Of a DNA stretch of 64,000 nucleotides, positions 34,428-43,324 are shown one piece after another. This DNA comes from an uncultured Bacteroidaceae bacterium (GTDB taxonomy: Bacteria; Bacteroidota; Bacteroidia; Bacteroidales; Bacteroidaceae). Position numbers and translations under genes: made by a program. Under the pieces are notes generated by a model, which made no database searches, had not been told where the DNA came from, and worked only from the letters and a program-made list of their open reading frames with translations. How positions within the stretch are numbered: the stretch's first letter is position 1; each line of letters opens with the position of its first letter. The stretch covers positions 1 to 64,000 of the forward strand of contig CAJOCU010000011.1 in NCBI GenBank assembly GCA_905233765.1, written 5' to 3'.

Positions 34428-37400
34428 TTATATCGCTTTGATTGTTTCACCGTCGCGGAGCACCTGCTTGGAGGCGATGAGACGTGCCACACTGCGGGTG
34501 ATGGCGTTGTCGATGCGGGTGGTGCGGCGTTGGTAGCCGAGCATACGGTTGGCGGCGAGTTTGATGCCGTCGAGCGGGATGGCAATCTGCTCCTTGACAA
34601 TCTGCAGGACTACCTTGTCGATGGTGGCCTCGGGGATGTCGTCGATATCGCGCTTGGCACCGTCCTTGCCTGTGAGGGCCACGGGCTTCACGGCCTTCGC
34701 CTTCTCCTCGACAATCTTGGGATTGGTGAGGTTCAGCGGCTCGGCCTTCGTGGCGGTCTTGCGGGTCTCGATGGCGGCCACAATGGTGTCCAGCACGCGC
34801 GGCCGGTTCTGCAGCCAGTCGATGCTCCACACGCGCAGCACCCTCCAGCCTAGGCCCTGCAGCACCGAGGGCTGTGTGAGCTCGCGGTCGCGCGCTATCT
34901 TGGTGGCCAGACGGGCGTGGTTGTCGATGAGGAGACCGAGGAGGTAGCGGTCCGTATCCTGAGGATCTACGACGGCTAAATCAACCTTGAACTTCGAACG
35001 GCCCACGTTGAGCGCTGTCTCGTAGCCGAGGTCGTTGAGTGCAGCGGCGATGTCCGCGGAAAGCCCTGCTTCCTGTATCCCTGTCTGGGGGAGAGCCTCC
35101 CCTCCCTCACGGGAGGGGGCGGGGGTGGGTCTTTCAGCATACTTCAGGAACTTCTGCAGCCCCTCGACGCCTGCGGCCTTGGAGCGGCGCAGGTCAATCT
35201 GCTCGGCAAGCAGTGTGGAATAGACAATCATCTCATAGCGGGCACGCGTGACAGCTACATTCAGTCGGCGCTCGCCACCGCGGTTGTTCAGCGGACCGAA
35301 GTTCATACTGACATTGCCGTCCTTATCCGGACCGTAGCCGATGCTGAAGAGGATGACATCGCGCTCGTCGCCCTGCACGTTCTCGAGGTTCTTGATGAAG
35401 ATGGGCTCCTCGCTCTGGAAGGCGCGGGCCTCCAGTTCGGATTTGCCGACGAGGGCTTCCATGAGGACATCCTCGATGAGGTTCTGCTGGGCCACGGAGA
35501 AGGCCACCACGCCAATGCTGCGCTGCGAGAGCTCGGCATCGGAGAGGCGACGGATGATCTCCTTCACGACGGCCTCGGCCTCGGCGCGGTTGCTGCGCTT
35601 GCCACCTTTGTCATAGACACCGTCGAGCTTCACCAACGATACCTTCTTCAGACGGTCGTCGGCAGAAGGGAAGGTGAAGAGGCGGCCATCGTAGTACTCC
35701 TGATTGGAGAAGGCGATGAGCGACTCGTGCTTCGAGCGGTAGTGGAAGGCCAGATAGTGGTCGGGCAGCGAGAGGGCCTGGCAGTCGTCGAGGATGCTGT
35801 CGAGGTCGTCGAGTTCAGCTTCTTCATCATCGACTTGCTGCGCATCGAAGAAACTCGTTGGCGGCATCTGCTTGTTGTCGCCCACTACGATGAGTGCCTT
35901 GCCACGCCCGATGGCACCAACAGCCTCGGAGGTCGGCATCTGCGAGGCTTCGTCGAAGATGACGAGGTCGAACTTCGGCGTGTCAAGGTCGATGAACTGA
36001 GCCACCGAGATGGGGCTCATGAGCATACAGGGGCAGAGCTTCGGCAGCAGGTTCGGGATCTGCTCGATGATATGGCGGATGCTGGTGCCGCGACCGCCGT
36101 TGGCGATATTGCGCTTGAGGATGTTGACCTCGGAACCCGTGGCCGCCTCGATGGAGATGGAGGGGATGCGGGCTGCCAGACGGCAGTAGAGCTCCTTCTT
36201 CGTGAGCTCCTGGAAGTGCTCGGTGAGCTGGCGGTAGCGGGCGATGACATCCTCGAAGACGAGACCGCTGAAACGGCGGAGCTCCTCGTCGGCATCAATC
36301 ATCTGCAGCGCCCATTCTTTATATAAGGTACGCGCGAGGGCCTGGGCAGTCACCTCGCCGCTGTGTCCGGCTTCGAGGTAGTCAACAGCTGTCTGCCAAC
36401 CGCCATCGATGAGCTGCTGGCGTCGGCTGGACCACTGGAACCACTCGCGCCACGCGTCCTTGTGCCGCAACCATTCGTCGTTGACGGCGGGTGCCTGAAC
36501 TTGTGCGAGGTCGGCGATGAAGGTCGGAATGCTATCCTTGGTCAGCGAGGCGTCGATGCGCTGGAGGCGTTTGAGGAAGCTGTTGGTGGCAAAGAAACGC
36601 GGCAGGAACCACTTCTGCTGAATCGAGGTCCATTGTGCGAAGAGGGCGGCAGGTTGCTCGGTGGGCACCGCTTGAAGTTGTTGCAGCAGCTGTTCCAGAC
36701 GAGCCAGATCGTCGCGACGATCACTCTTGGGCGCAAGGCCCGTCAGCGGGTGTCCCATGGGATGGCCCGTCAGCTGGAAGATGGCATCGAGGTGGGTCAG
36801 TTCGGACGAGACAGCATCGAGGTCGGCAGCGGTCTTAGAGACTTCCACAGCCACACTCCCGCTATCCTCACCCGGCTGCAGATAGCGCTCGATGCAGTCA
36901 TAGACGGAGAGGCCGCAGGCACCCTTGGCGTGCACGGCCTGCATATAGCCGTTGAGCTGTTGGCGCAGGGCGTAGAGCTCCTCAGAGCGTTGCTGGAAGT
37001 CCTCGCTCAGGTGACCGTGCGTCACGTCCAAAGCCTGTTGTAACTGCTCTAGGAAATGGGTCTTGGTGACTTTGTTGGAGTGCAGCTCCAGGCAGAACGG
37101 GTCGAGACCAATCTTTGCTAAACGCTTCTGCACCACCTGCAGGGCTGCCATCTTCTCGGCTACGAACAGGACGCGCTTGCCTTGGTATAAGGCGTTGGCA
37201 ATCATGTTGGTGATGGTCTGCGACTTGCCCGTTCCCGGAGGGCCGTAGAGAATGAAGCTCTTTCCCTCGCCGCTCTCGATAACGGCTTCGAGTTGCGAAC
37301 TGTCCACGCTGATGGGCGTGGCAACGTCGGCGGGACGGGCGTGGAGGTCGAAGTCGTGGACATCGATGTCCTGGTCGCTGATCTCCAGCGTCAGGCGCCG

Positions 37401-38267
37401 TTCTACGAGACTCTGCACGATAGGACTCTCCTGCAGCTTGGCGGCGTTGGTGTGGATATCGTTCCACATGACGAATTTGTTGAACGAGAAGAGTCCGAGG
37501 ACGCACTCGTCGATGATTTCCCATTGGGGATGCTGGCTGATGGCGCTGCGGATGGCCTCGAAAACTTTGAGGACATCGATGCCGTTCTCATCCTTGGGTA
37601 GCGGGTCGAGGGAGGGCACGAGGAGCTTGAACTGCTGGCGCAGGAACTCCGCGAGGGTGATGTTGAGGATGGTGTCCTCGTCGCGCATTCGAACTATATA
37701 GCCACTGCCGTTGCGCACGATGTTGACGGGCAACAGGAGGATGGGGGCGTAGCGGGGTTGCTCGCTCTTCTCGGTCACGAACCACTTGAGCATCCCAATT
37801 GCGATGAAGAGAGCGTTGGCGCCGTTCTCTTCCAGCGCCGTGCGGGCACCACGGTAAAGATTCGTAAGCACGGGCTTCAGCTCGGCAGCCGTGAGGGCGG
37901 TGGGGAGGGAGTGGCCCGACGTTGACGCGACGGACACGGTGGCTGTGCCTTCGGCATCAGCCGCGCTCTTTGCGACTTCCTTGGGGGCGATGGTGTAGCT
38001 CTCGCCCATCTGCAGACGGTCCTCGAGGTGAGCTACATCAGAGATAGCCAGCGGCAGGGCGCGCTTGCCGGGACGCACGTTCAGCAGGTTGTTGCGCAGG
38101 CTGAAATCCAACAGCTTACGCTCCCATAGTGCCTGCCGTGTGAGCTGTCGTTCATCGACCTGCAGGGCGGCTTCGTCGGAAGACTCACCCCCCGCCCCCC
38201 TCTCTTTCAAAGAAGGGGAGGATTCGAGGGGGGGAGATACCTTTGCGTCAATCTTATCGCTCATCAT
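34428..38267 (-). CDS. DUF4011/SF1 helicase/PD-(D/E)XK-like/DUF3320 protein
   Basis: 1279 residues. An N-terminal DUF4011-like region (about 40-300; LWERKLLDFSLRNNLLNVRP) is followed by a split SF1 helicase. Walker A is GPPGTGKSQT (about 341-350), Walker B is VIFDEASQMPTSEA (about 766-780), then VVGDNKQMPPTSFF; the second helicase core contains ENVQGDERDVILFS and NVAVTRAR. An endonuclease-like DUF559/Vsr-type domain follows near 1065-1165 (LGYETALNVGRSKFKVDLAV, YLLGLLIDN), then a DUF3320-type tail. Such proteins are found in many genomes, sometimes in defence loci; function here is unknown. Two G/C-rich palindromic repeats are coded in frame (residues 11-28 and about 1046-1061). It separates cysD from cysN. 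Confidence 0.85.
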   Translation of the reverse strand: MMSDKIDAKVSPPLESSPSLKERGAGGESSDEAALQVDERQLTRQALWERKLLDFSLRNNLLNVRPGKRALPLAISDVAHLEDRLQMGESYTIAPKEVAKSAADAEGTATVSVASTSGHSLPTALTAAELKPVLTNLYRGARTALEENGANALFIAIGMLKWFVTEKSEQPRYAPILLLPVNIVRNGSGYIVRMRDEDTILNITLAEFLRQQFKLLVPSLDPLPKDENGIDVLKVFEAIRSAISQHPQWEIIDECVLGLFSFNKFVMWNDIHTNAAKLQESPIVQSLVERRLTLEISDQDIDVHDFDLHARPADVATPISVDSSQLEAVIESGEGKSFILYGPPGTGKSQTITNMIANALYQGKRVLFVAEKMAALQVVQKRLAKIGLDPFCLELHSNKVTKTHFLEQLQQALDVTHGHLSEDFQQRSEELYALRQQLNGYMQAVHAKGACGLSVYDCIERYLQPGEDSGSVAVEVSKTAADLDAVSSELTHLDAIFQLTGHPMGHPLTGLAPKSDRRDDLARLEQLLQQLQAVPTEQPAALFAQWTSIQQKWFLPRFFATNSFLKRLQRIDASLTKDSIPTFIADLAQVQAPAVNDEWLRHKDAWREWFQWSSRRQQLIDGGWQTAVDYLEAGHSGEVTAQALARTLYKEWALQMIDADEELRRFSGLVFEDVIARYRQLTEHFQELTKKELYCRLAARIPSISIEAATGSEVNILKRNIANGGRGTSIRHIIEQIPNLLPKLCPCMLMSPISVAQFIDLDTPKFDLVIFDEASQMPTSEAVGAIGRGKALIVVGDNKQMPPTSFFDAQQVDDEEAELDDLDSILDDCQALSLPDHYLAFHYRSKHESLIAFSNQEYYDGRLFTFPSADDRLKKVSLVKLDGVYDKGGKRSNRAEAEAVVKEIIRRLSDAELSQRSIGVVAFSVAQQNLIEDVLMEALVGKSELEARAFQSEEPIFIKNLENVQGDERDVILFSIGYGPDKDGNVSMNFGPLNNRGGERRLNVAVTRARYEMIVYSTLLAEQIDLRRSKAAGVEGLQKFLKYAERPTPAPSREGGEALPQTGIQEAGLSADIAAALNDLGYETALNVGRSKFKVDLAVVDPQDTDRYLLGLLIDNHARLATKIARDRELTQPSVLQGLGWRVLRVWSIDWLQNRPRVLDTIVAAIETRKTATKAEPLNLTNPKIVEEKAKAVKPVALTGKDGAKRDIDDIPEATIDKVVLQIVKEQIAIPLDGIKLAANRMLGYQRRTTRIDNAITRSVARLIASKQVLRDGETIKAI
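35085..35131 (-). repeat. G/C-rich palindromic repeat inside the helicase gene (C-terminal third)
   Basis: Palindrome of CCCCCGCCCCCTCCC and its complement-like half. On the coding strand it reads in frame as RPTPAPSREGGEALPQ, between helicase and nuclease-like domains, where a linker would tolerate it. Confidence 0.8.
38184..38235 (-). repeat. G/C-rich palindromic repeat at the helicase N-terminus
   Basis: C-runs and G-runs (CCCCCGCCCCCC, GGGGAGG, GGGGGGG) around TCTTTCAAAGA. Coding strand reads SPPLESSPSLKERGAGGES, residues about 11-28, in front of the first conserved block. Confidence 0.8.
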
Positions 38268-38277
38268 ATCAATAATA

Positions 38278-39240
38278 TTAGAAGTACCCCTCCCTCTTCT
38301 TTTGTTCCATAGAGGCTTCCTGGTCGAAGTCGATGACGCGGGTGGTGCGTTCGCTCTTGGTGGTTGTCATCATCTCCTCGACAATCTCTTCGATGGTCGT
38401 GGCGGTGCTCTCTACGGCACCTGTCAGGGGCCAGCAGCCGAGGGTGCGGAAACGGACCATACGCGGTTTGATGAGCGGACGGTACTGCTCGGGCAGACGG
38501 TCGTCATCGGCCATGATGAGGTTGCCGTCGATTTCCACACATGGACGCTCCTTGGCGTAGTACAGCGGTACGATGGGGATGTTCTCCAGACGGATATACT
38601 GCCAGATGTCGAGCTCTGTCCAGTTGGAAAGCGGGAACACGCGGATGCTCTCTCCCTTATGGATGCGGGCGTTGTAGATGTCCCATAACTCAGGACGCTG
38701 GTTCTTGGGGTCCCACTGCTGGAACTGATCTCGGAAAGAGAAGATACGCTCTTTGGCACGGCTCTTCTCCTCGTCGCGACGGGCACCGCCGAAAGCCGCA
38801 TCGAACTTGTATTTGTTCAGAGCATCCAAGAGGGCCTTGGTCTTCATCAGGTCTGTGTGTACCTTGGAACCGTGGGTGAAAGGACCTACGCCAGCGTTGA
38901 AAGCTTCCATATTACTCTCCACGATAAGGTTCCAGCCGTATTTCTTGGCATATTCGTCGCGGAACTGGATCATCTCCTTGAACTTCCATTTCGAGTCGAT
39001 ATGCATCAACGGGAACGGCACCTTACCGGGCGCGAAGGCCTTCTCAGCCAGGCGCACCATCACGCTGCTGTCCTTGCCGATGCTGTAGAGCATCACAGGG
39101 TTCTCGAACTCAGCCGCCACTTCACGAATGATATGAATGCTCTCGGCTTCGAGTTCCTGCAAATGTGTGAGAAGACCCCCTCCCCGCTCCCCCTGAAGGG
39201 GGAGAGCGGAATGTATTTGACTATTGGATTGATTCATCAT
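38278..39240 (-). CDS. cysD: Sulfate adenylyltransferase subunit 2
   Basis: 320 residues from ATG 39240. PAPS-reductase-like PP-loop fold: [15 protein letters not shown] (PP-loop), [34 protein letters not shown] and a C-terminal [15 protein letters not shown]. It forms APS from ATP and sulfate together with CysN. The conserved protein normally starts near [20 protein letters not shown] (about residue 26 here). The extra front part includes [14 protein letters not shown], coded by a palindromic repeat. An ATG further upstream would lengthen it more and is less likely. Confidence 0.95.
   Translation of the reverse strand: MMNQSNSQIHSALPLQGERGGGLLTHLQELEAESIHIIREVAAEFENPVMLYSIGKDSSVMVRLAEKAFAPGKVPFPLMHIDSKWKFKEMIQFRDEYAKKYGWNLIVESNMEAFNAGVGPFTHGSKVHTDLMKTKALLDALNKYKFDAAFGGARRDEEKSRAKERIFSFRDQFQQWDPKNQRPELWDIYNARIHKGESIRVFPLSNWTELDIWQYIRLENIPIVPLYYAKERPCVEIDGNLIMADDDRLPEQYRPLIKPRMVRFRTLGCWPLTGAVESTATTIEEIVEEMMTTTKSERTTRVIDFDQEASMEQKKREGYF
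39175..39209 (-). repeat. G/C-rich palindromic repeat at the cysD N-terminus
   Basis: CCCCCTCCCCGCTCCCCCTGA is mirrored by AGGGGGAGAGCGG. Coding strand reads [13 protein letters not shown], residues about 11-23, immediately before the conserved start of CysD. Confidence 0.8.
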
Positions 39241-39287
39241 GCTATATATGGATTGTAATTTTAATCTTGACAATTATTGAAAGGTAC

Positions 39288-39902
39288 CTACTCCCCTCCC
39301 TCGGGAAGGGTTTGGGGTGTGGGGTCAATTAGTTCCAGCACCTGTCTTACGCTTTCTTCCAGTGTCTGTTTGCTTGTGTCGATTTCAAGCACCGGATTTG
39401 TCGGCGCTTCGAAGGGGGCACTGATGCCGGTGAAGTCCTTGACTTCGCCACGACGGGCACGCGCATAGAGCCCTTTCACATCGCGACGCTCACACTCCTC
39501 GAGAGGGGTACTGACATAGACCTCATAGAAATCCTGCTCGCCGATGATATTGCGCGCCATCGTGCGGTACTCGTTGGTGGGCGACACGAAGGCGGCGAGC
39601 GTCACGATGCCGGTATCGACGAAGAGTTTGCCGACTTCGGCGATGCGACGGATATTCTCCTTGCGGTCTTCGGCACTGAAGCCAAGGCCTGCATTGATAC
39701 CTGTGCGGATGTTGTCGCCATCGAGGATGCGGCAGAGGATGCCGCGCTGGTGCAACTCGCGTTCCACGCCTAGGGCAATGGTGCTCTTGCCGGAGCCCGA
39801 CAAGCCCGTGAACCAGATCATCATGCCGCGCTGGTGAAGGAGTTGCTCCTTGTCAGCTCGTGTCATCATCTTATCGTAGATGGGATAGATGTTTTCAGCC
39901 AT
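39288..39902 (-). CDS. cysC: Adenylylsulfate kinase
   Basis: 204 residues. Walker A GLSGSGKST (about 33-41), DGDNIR, GFSAEDRKENIRRI, the phosphate/sulfate site SPTNEYR and the family block CERRDVKGLYARAR are complete. It phosphorylates APS to PAPS, the sulfate donor for the sulfotransferase of this cluster. The last 12 residues (DPTPQTLPEGGE and stop) are coded by a palindromic repeat that also supplies the stop codon. The start overlaps the SLC13 stop by one base. Confidence 0.96.
   Translation of the reverse strand: MAENIYPIYDKMMTRADKEQLLHQRGMMIWFTGLSGSGKSTIALGVERELHQRGILCRILDGDNIRTGINAGLGFSAEDRKENIRRIAEVGKLFVDTGIVTLAAFVSPTNEYRTMARNIIGEQDFYEVYVSTPLEECERRDVKGLYARARRGEVKDFTGISAPFEAPTNPVLEIDTSKQTLEESVRQVLELIDPTPQTLPEGGE
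39289..39325 (-). repeat. G/C-rich palindromic repeat forming the cysC C-terminus
   Basis: CTCCCCTCCCTCGGGAAGGG followed by TTTGGGGTGTGGGG. Coding strand reads DPTPQTLPEGGE then TAG, so the repeat defines the end of the protein. Confidence 0.75.
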
Positions 39903-41563
39903 TATGTGAGATTGTAAAACAACGGAATCAAGAATACGCTCAGGATAAACACGATGATGTTCATCGGGAGACCCACCTTCACGAAGTCCGTGAACTTATA
40001 ACCGCCCACGCCCTGCACGATGAGGTTCGTCTGATATCCGATGGGCGTAGAGAAGGCTGAGCTGGCAGCGAAGCAGACACACACCACGAAAGGCATCGGG
40101 TTCATGCCCAGCTGCTCAGCTACGGCCAGTGCCAGCGGGAAGGCGAGGGCTGCGGCTGCGTTGTTGGTGATGAGTTCGGTGAAAATGTTGGTGATGAGGA
40201 ACAGCGATGCCAGGATGATGTAGATACCAAATTCGCTGTGGCGCGCCAGCTCAGTGAGCGAGATGATGAAGCTGGCGATGAAATCCGCAAAGCCCGACTT
40301 GGTCATCGCAGTGGAGATAGCAAAGGCACAGGCGATGGTGATGAGCACATCCCACGAGAAGAACTTGGTGTACTTGCGGGGCGAGAACATGCGGGTCCAG
40401 GCCATGATGACGGCAGTGACGCAGGCGAAGAAGAACATATCCAGTTTCAATGACGGCATATATTGCTGGATGAACGTATTTTGCGCCAGCCATGCCTTGA
40501 CGGGTTCCAGTTCACCTACCGTGGCACCGATGATCATCAGAACGAGCAGCACCAACGCGAGCCATCGTTTCTTCTTGCTCAAAGGCGGTTCGTAGTCACC
40601 GACGCGGTTAATCATCCAGAAGACGCGGCTCTCGCCCCATGCTTTCATGAATGTGTCGTCAGCATCGATGATGAGCGTGTCCTCATGGGTGAGGCGTGTG
40701 TTCATGTAGTCACCTTCCACGATGTTGCCGCCACGGCTGATGGCACGCACGTGAGCGCCGTAGTGACGATAGAAGTCGAATTCGTGCAGCGTCTTTCCCA
40801 ACCCTGGGAAACGGTTGCCCAGCAGAACCTCGTGGCGTGTCATGCCTGGTGCCAGGTTCTGTTCGTCGTCGTCTTCCTCGGCTTTGCGTTCGTTGGGTAG
40901 CAAATAGCGCGAGAAGAAGATGAGATAGATGAGGCCTACCAGCGCGATGACGATACCCACCTTGGAGAGTTCGAACATCGAGATACCGTCGGTGATGCCG
41001 AAGCGCATGAGGATGCCCTCTGCGCCACCGCTCTCTACAACGGCTGCCTCGTCCTTGGCCTCCTGCAGCAACATACCGTGCAGCACCAGGTTCGTCGTGG
41101 TACCAATTAGCGTGCAGATACCGCCGATGACGGTGGCATAGCTCAGGGGGATGAGGAATTTCGTGGGTGGAAGTTTCATCTTGCGCGCCCAGTTCTTTAT
41201 CATTGGGGCGAAGATGACCACGACGGGTGTGTTGTTGAAGAACGCCGAGATGAATGTGACGATAGGGTAGAAGCGTAGTCCTGCCGAGGTGATGTTGGCG
41301 TCCTTCTTGGGGAGCATGTGGAACACAATGCGCTCCAGAATGCCGCTCTTGCGGACACCCTCGCTGACCAGATAGAGCAGTGCCACCGTGATCATACCCT
41401 TATTGGAGAATCCCTTCACGGCCTCTTCGGGCGTGATGATGCCGGAAACCAGAAACAACACTACGGCTGTGAACAGGATCAAGCCCGGACGCAGGTATTC
41501 TCGCATCAGTGCCACGAGCATGAATACGAGGATAATCGCAACGTATAAGACTGAAAATTGCAT
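39902..41563 (-). CDS. SLC13-type sulfate/anion permease with RCK_C-like domain
   Basis: 553 residues, about eleven membrane segments. The C-terminal half ends with the SLC13/DASS signature region (ITNNAAAALAFPLALAVAEQ, then SSAFSTPIGYQTNLIV). A soluble TrkA-C/RCK_C-like domain lies between membrane blocks at about 235-305 (RFPGLGKTLHEFDFYRHYGA...LIIDADDTFMKAW). Such carriers bring in sulfate or dicarboxylates; position as first gene before cysC-cysD-cysN points to sulfate. Cytoplasmic membrane. Confidence 0.88.
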   Translation of the reverse strand: MQFSVLYVAIILVFMLVALMREYLRPGLILFTAVVLFLVSGIITPEEAVKGFSNKGMITVALLYLVSEGVRKSGILERIVFHMLPKKDANITSAGLRFYPIVTFISAFFNNTPVVVIFAPMIKNWARKMKLPPTKFLIPLSYATVIGGICTLIGTTTNLVLHGMLLQEAKDEAAVVESGGAEGILMRFGITDGISMFELSKVGIVIALVGLIYLIFFSRYLLPNERKAEEDDDEQNLAPGMTRHEVLLGNRFPGLGKTLHEFDFYRHYGAHVRAISRGGNIVEGDYMNTRLTHEDTLIIDADDTFMKAWGESRVFWMINRVGDYEPPLSKKKRWLALVLLVLMIIGATVGELEPVKAWLAQNTFIQQYMPSLKLDMFFFACVTAVIMAWTRMFSPRKYTKFFSWDVLITIACAFAISTAMTKSGFADFIASFIISLTELARHSEFGIYIILASLFLITNIFTELITNNAAAALAFPLALAVAEQLGMNPMPFVVCVCFAASSAFSTPIGYQTNLIVQGVGGYKFTDFVKVGLPMNIIVFILSVFLIPLFYNLT

Positions 41564-41589
41564 GTTTTCTCTGACGCTATGAAGTGAAA

Positions 41590-43284
41590 TCAGATGGTCT
41601 TGAACTTAAGAATGACACCGCCGTATGCAGGCACCTCCACATGTGTGGGTTTGGACGATGTGAACGAGATGGAGTGAGCACTGCCGGTAAGGAGGTCAAT
41701 GGCACGCAGTCGTCCACGCTTGTTCATCCTGTAGAACTTGAAGACATGCTCTGGGATCTGGACATCAATGGAGGCTGGCTGATCGTCGAAGTTGGCAACA
41801 ATCAGCAGGGTTGTGCGATCGTAGTGTCTGAGGAACGCATACTGCTTGTGCGGATTGAAATGCTCGCTGGGAGGATTCACGTACATCAGGTCGTAGAACT
41901 CGCCCTGCTGAATAGCTGTCTCGTTGGAGCAGAGGTTTAATAATGTTTTATAAAACTGTTGGTTCTCAACCTCTTTTGGAGTTATGTTCTCGCCGTTGAA
42001 TTCTCCTCCGTTGCGCCAGCGGTAGATGGTGCCGACGGTCCAATAGTCGAAGATGGTGGTGCGTCCGTCGCGTCCGCTGAAGCCTTCGCAATCCATTCCT
42101 CGCTCGCCCAATTCCTGTCCGAAATAGAGCATGACGGGACCTGTGCTGAAGGTGGCAGCTACGAGCATAGGAGCACGACCTTTCATGGCGTCTCCGGCAA
42201 AGAAATCCGATGCGATGCGCTGTTCGTCGTGGTTCTCAAGGAATGACAGCATGTGCGGACGGATGTCGTCAACTGCTTGCCAGCACGTCGTGATGGACTC
42301 GGCGTTGGCATAGCCACAGGCCACAGCTCGCAGCGTATCGTAGAGTCCCACTTTGTCGTAGAGATAGTCGAAATGGCCGTCATGAATATAACGGCGATAT
42401 TCGGCGGGGTTATAGACCTCGGCAATGAAGATGATGTTCTCGTGCTGGGCTTTCACTTGTGGAATGGCCCACCCCCAGAACTCAGCCGGCACCATCTCGG
42501 CCATATCGCAGCGGAAACCGTCGATGCCTTTTCCGGCCCAGAAGAGCAGGATGCCAAGCATCTTCTCCCACGTTGAGGGTATAGGGTCGAAGTGAGCGAT
42601 GCGTCCGGCTGTGTAATCAATGCCATAGTTGAGCTTTACAGTCTCATACCAGTCGTTATGTCCGGCATAGCTGGAGAACACGTCGTTGCCTGTGGCGCGC
42701 GCTGGCATTTCCTCGTATGGTTGCGCTTCGTCCTGTTGCAGGTCGAAGTCAGCGTGGAACTGTTCGCCGGGGAAGTAGTAGAAGTTGTTCTGCGGCGAGA
42801 AGTGTTTGGTTGTGTCGTCCGTCGCTCCCAGGTCCTCGACATCTTCGGGGCAGACATCGCTGTGGTACTGACGTGCTACGTGGTTGGGCACAAAGTCAAT
42901 GATGACCTTGAGGTTGGCCTTATGGGTCCGTTGCACGAGCGCTTCGAACTCTTTCATGCGAGCAGGCACACTCGTGGCTAAATCGGGATCCACATCGTAG
43001 TAGTCCTTGATGGCATAAGCCGATCCGGCTTTTCCCTTTACGACAGCGTGGTGATCCTTGGTGATGCCGAAAGCGGAGTAGTCGGTCTGTGTGGCGTGTT
43101 CGATGATGCCTGTGTACCAGATGTGTGTGGCTCCTAGAGCCTTGATTTCAGCGAGTGCTGTTGGAGTGAAGGCGTCCATGGTGCCGCAACCATTGACGGC
43201 GCGGTCACCATTGGGTTGATTCACATTCTTGTCGCTTCCGAAAAGGCGCGTAAAGACTTGGTAAATAACGGGCTTATTCAGCAT
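41590..43284 (-). CDS. Cytoplasmic GH13 alpha-amylase family enzyme
   Basis: 564 residues without signal peptide. The four GH13 regions are present: DFVPNH (I), GFRCDMAE with the nucleophile Asp (II), IAEVYN with the acid Glu (III) and FLENHDE with the transition-state Asp (IV). A C-terminal beta domain ends near HVEVPAYGGVILKFK. It should cut alpha-glucans or maltooligosaccharides inside the cell; specificity is not clear. Starts 40 nt after fabD's stop; the gap holds three GGGCGTT repeats. Confidence 0.9.
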   Translation of the reverse strand: MLNKPVIYQVFTRLFGSDKNVNQPNGDRAVNGCGTMDAFTPTALAEIKALGATHIWYTGIIEHATQTDYSAFGITKDHHAVVKGKAGSAYAIKDYYDVDPDLATSVPARMKEFEALVQRTHKANLKVIIDFVPNHVARQYHSDVCPEDVEDLGATDDTTKHFSPQNNFYYFPGEQFHADFDLQQDEAQPYEEMPARATGNDVFSSYAGHNDWYETVKLNYGIDYTAGRIAHFDPIPSTWEKMLGILLFWAGKGIDGFRCDMAEMVPAEFWGWAIPQVKAQHENIIFIAEVYNPAEYRRYIHDGHFDYLYDKVGLYDTLRAVACGYANAESITTCWQAVDDIRPHMLSFLENHDEQRIASDFFAGDAMKGRAPMLVAATFSTGPVMLYFGQELGERGMDCEGFSGRDGRTTIFDYWTVGTIYRWRNGGEFNGENITPKEVENQQFYKTLLNLCSNETAIQQGEFYDLMYVNPPSEHFNPHKQYAFLRHYDRTTLLIVANFDDQPASIDVQIPEHVFKFYRMNKRGRLRAIDLLTGSAHSISFTSSKPTHVEVPAYGGVILKFKTI

Positions 43285-43324
43285 AGGGCGTTAAGGGCGT
43301 TGGGGCGTTGGGAAATGTGTTGCT

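Noticed and set aside
34428..38267. Assigning the helicase-nuclease to a named phage-defence system
   Set aside because: The domain order is visible but no partner gene of a known multi-gene system is adjacent, and such helicases are also found outside defence loci.
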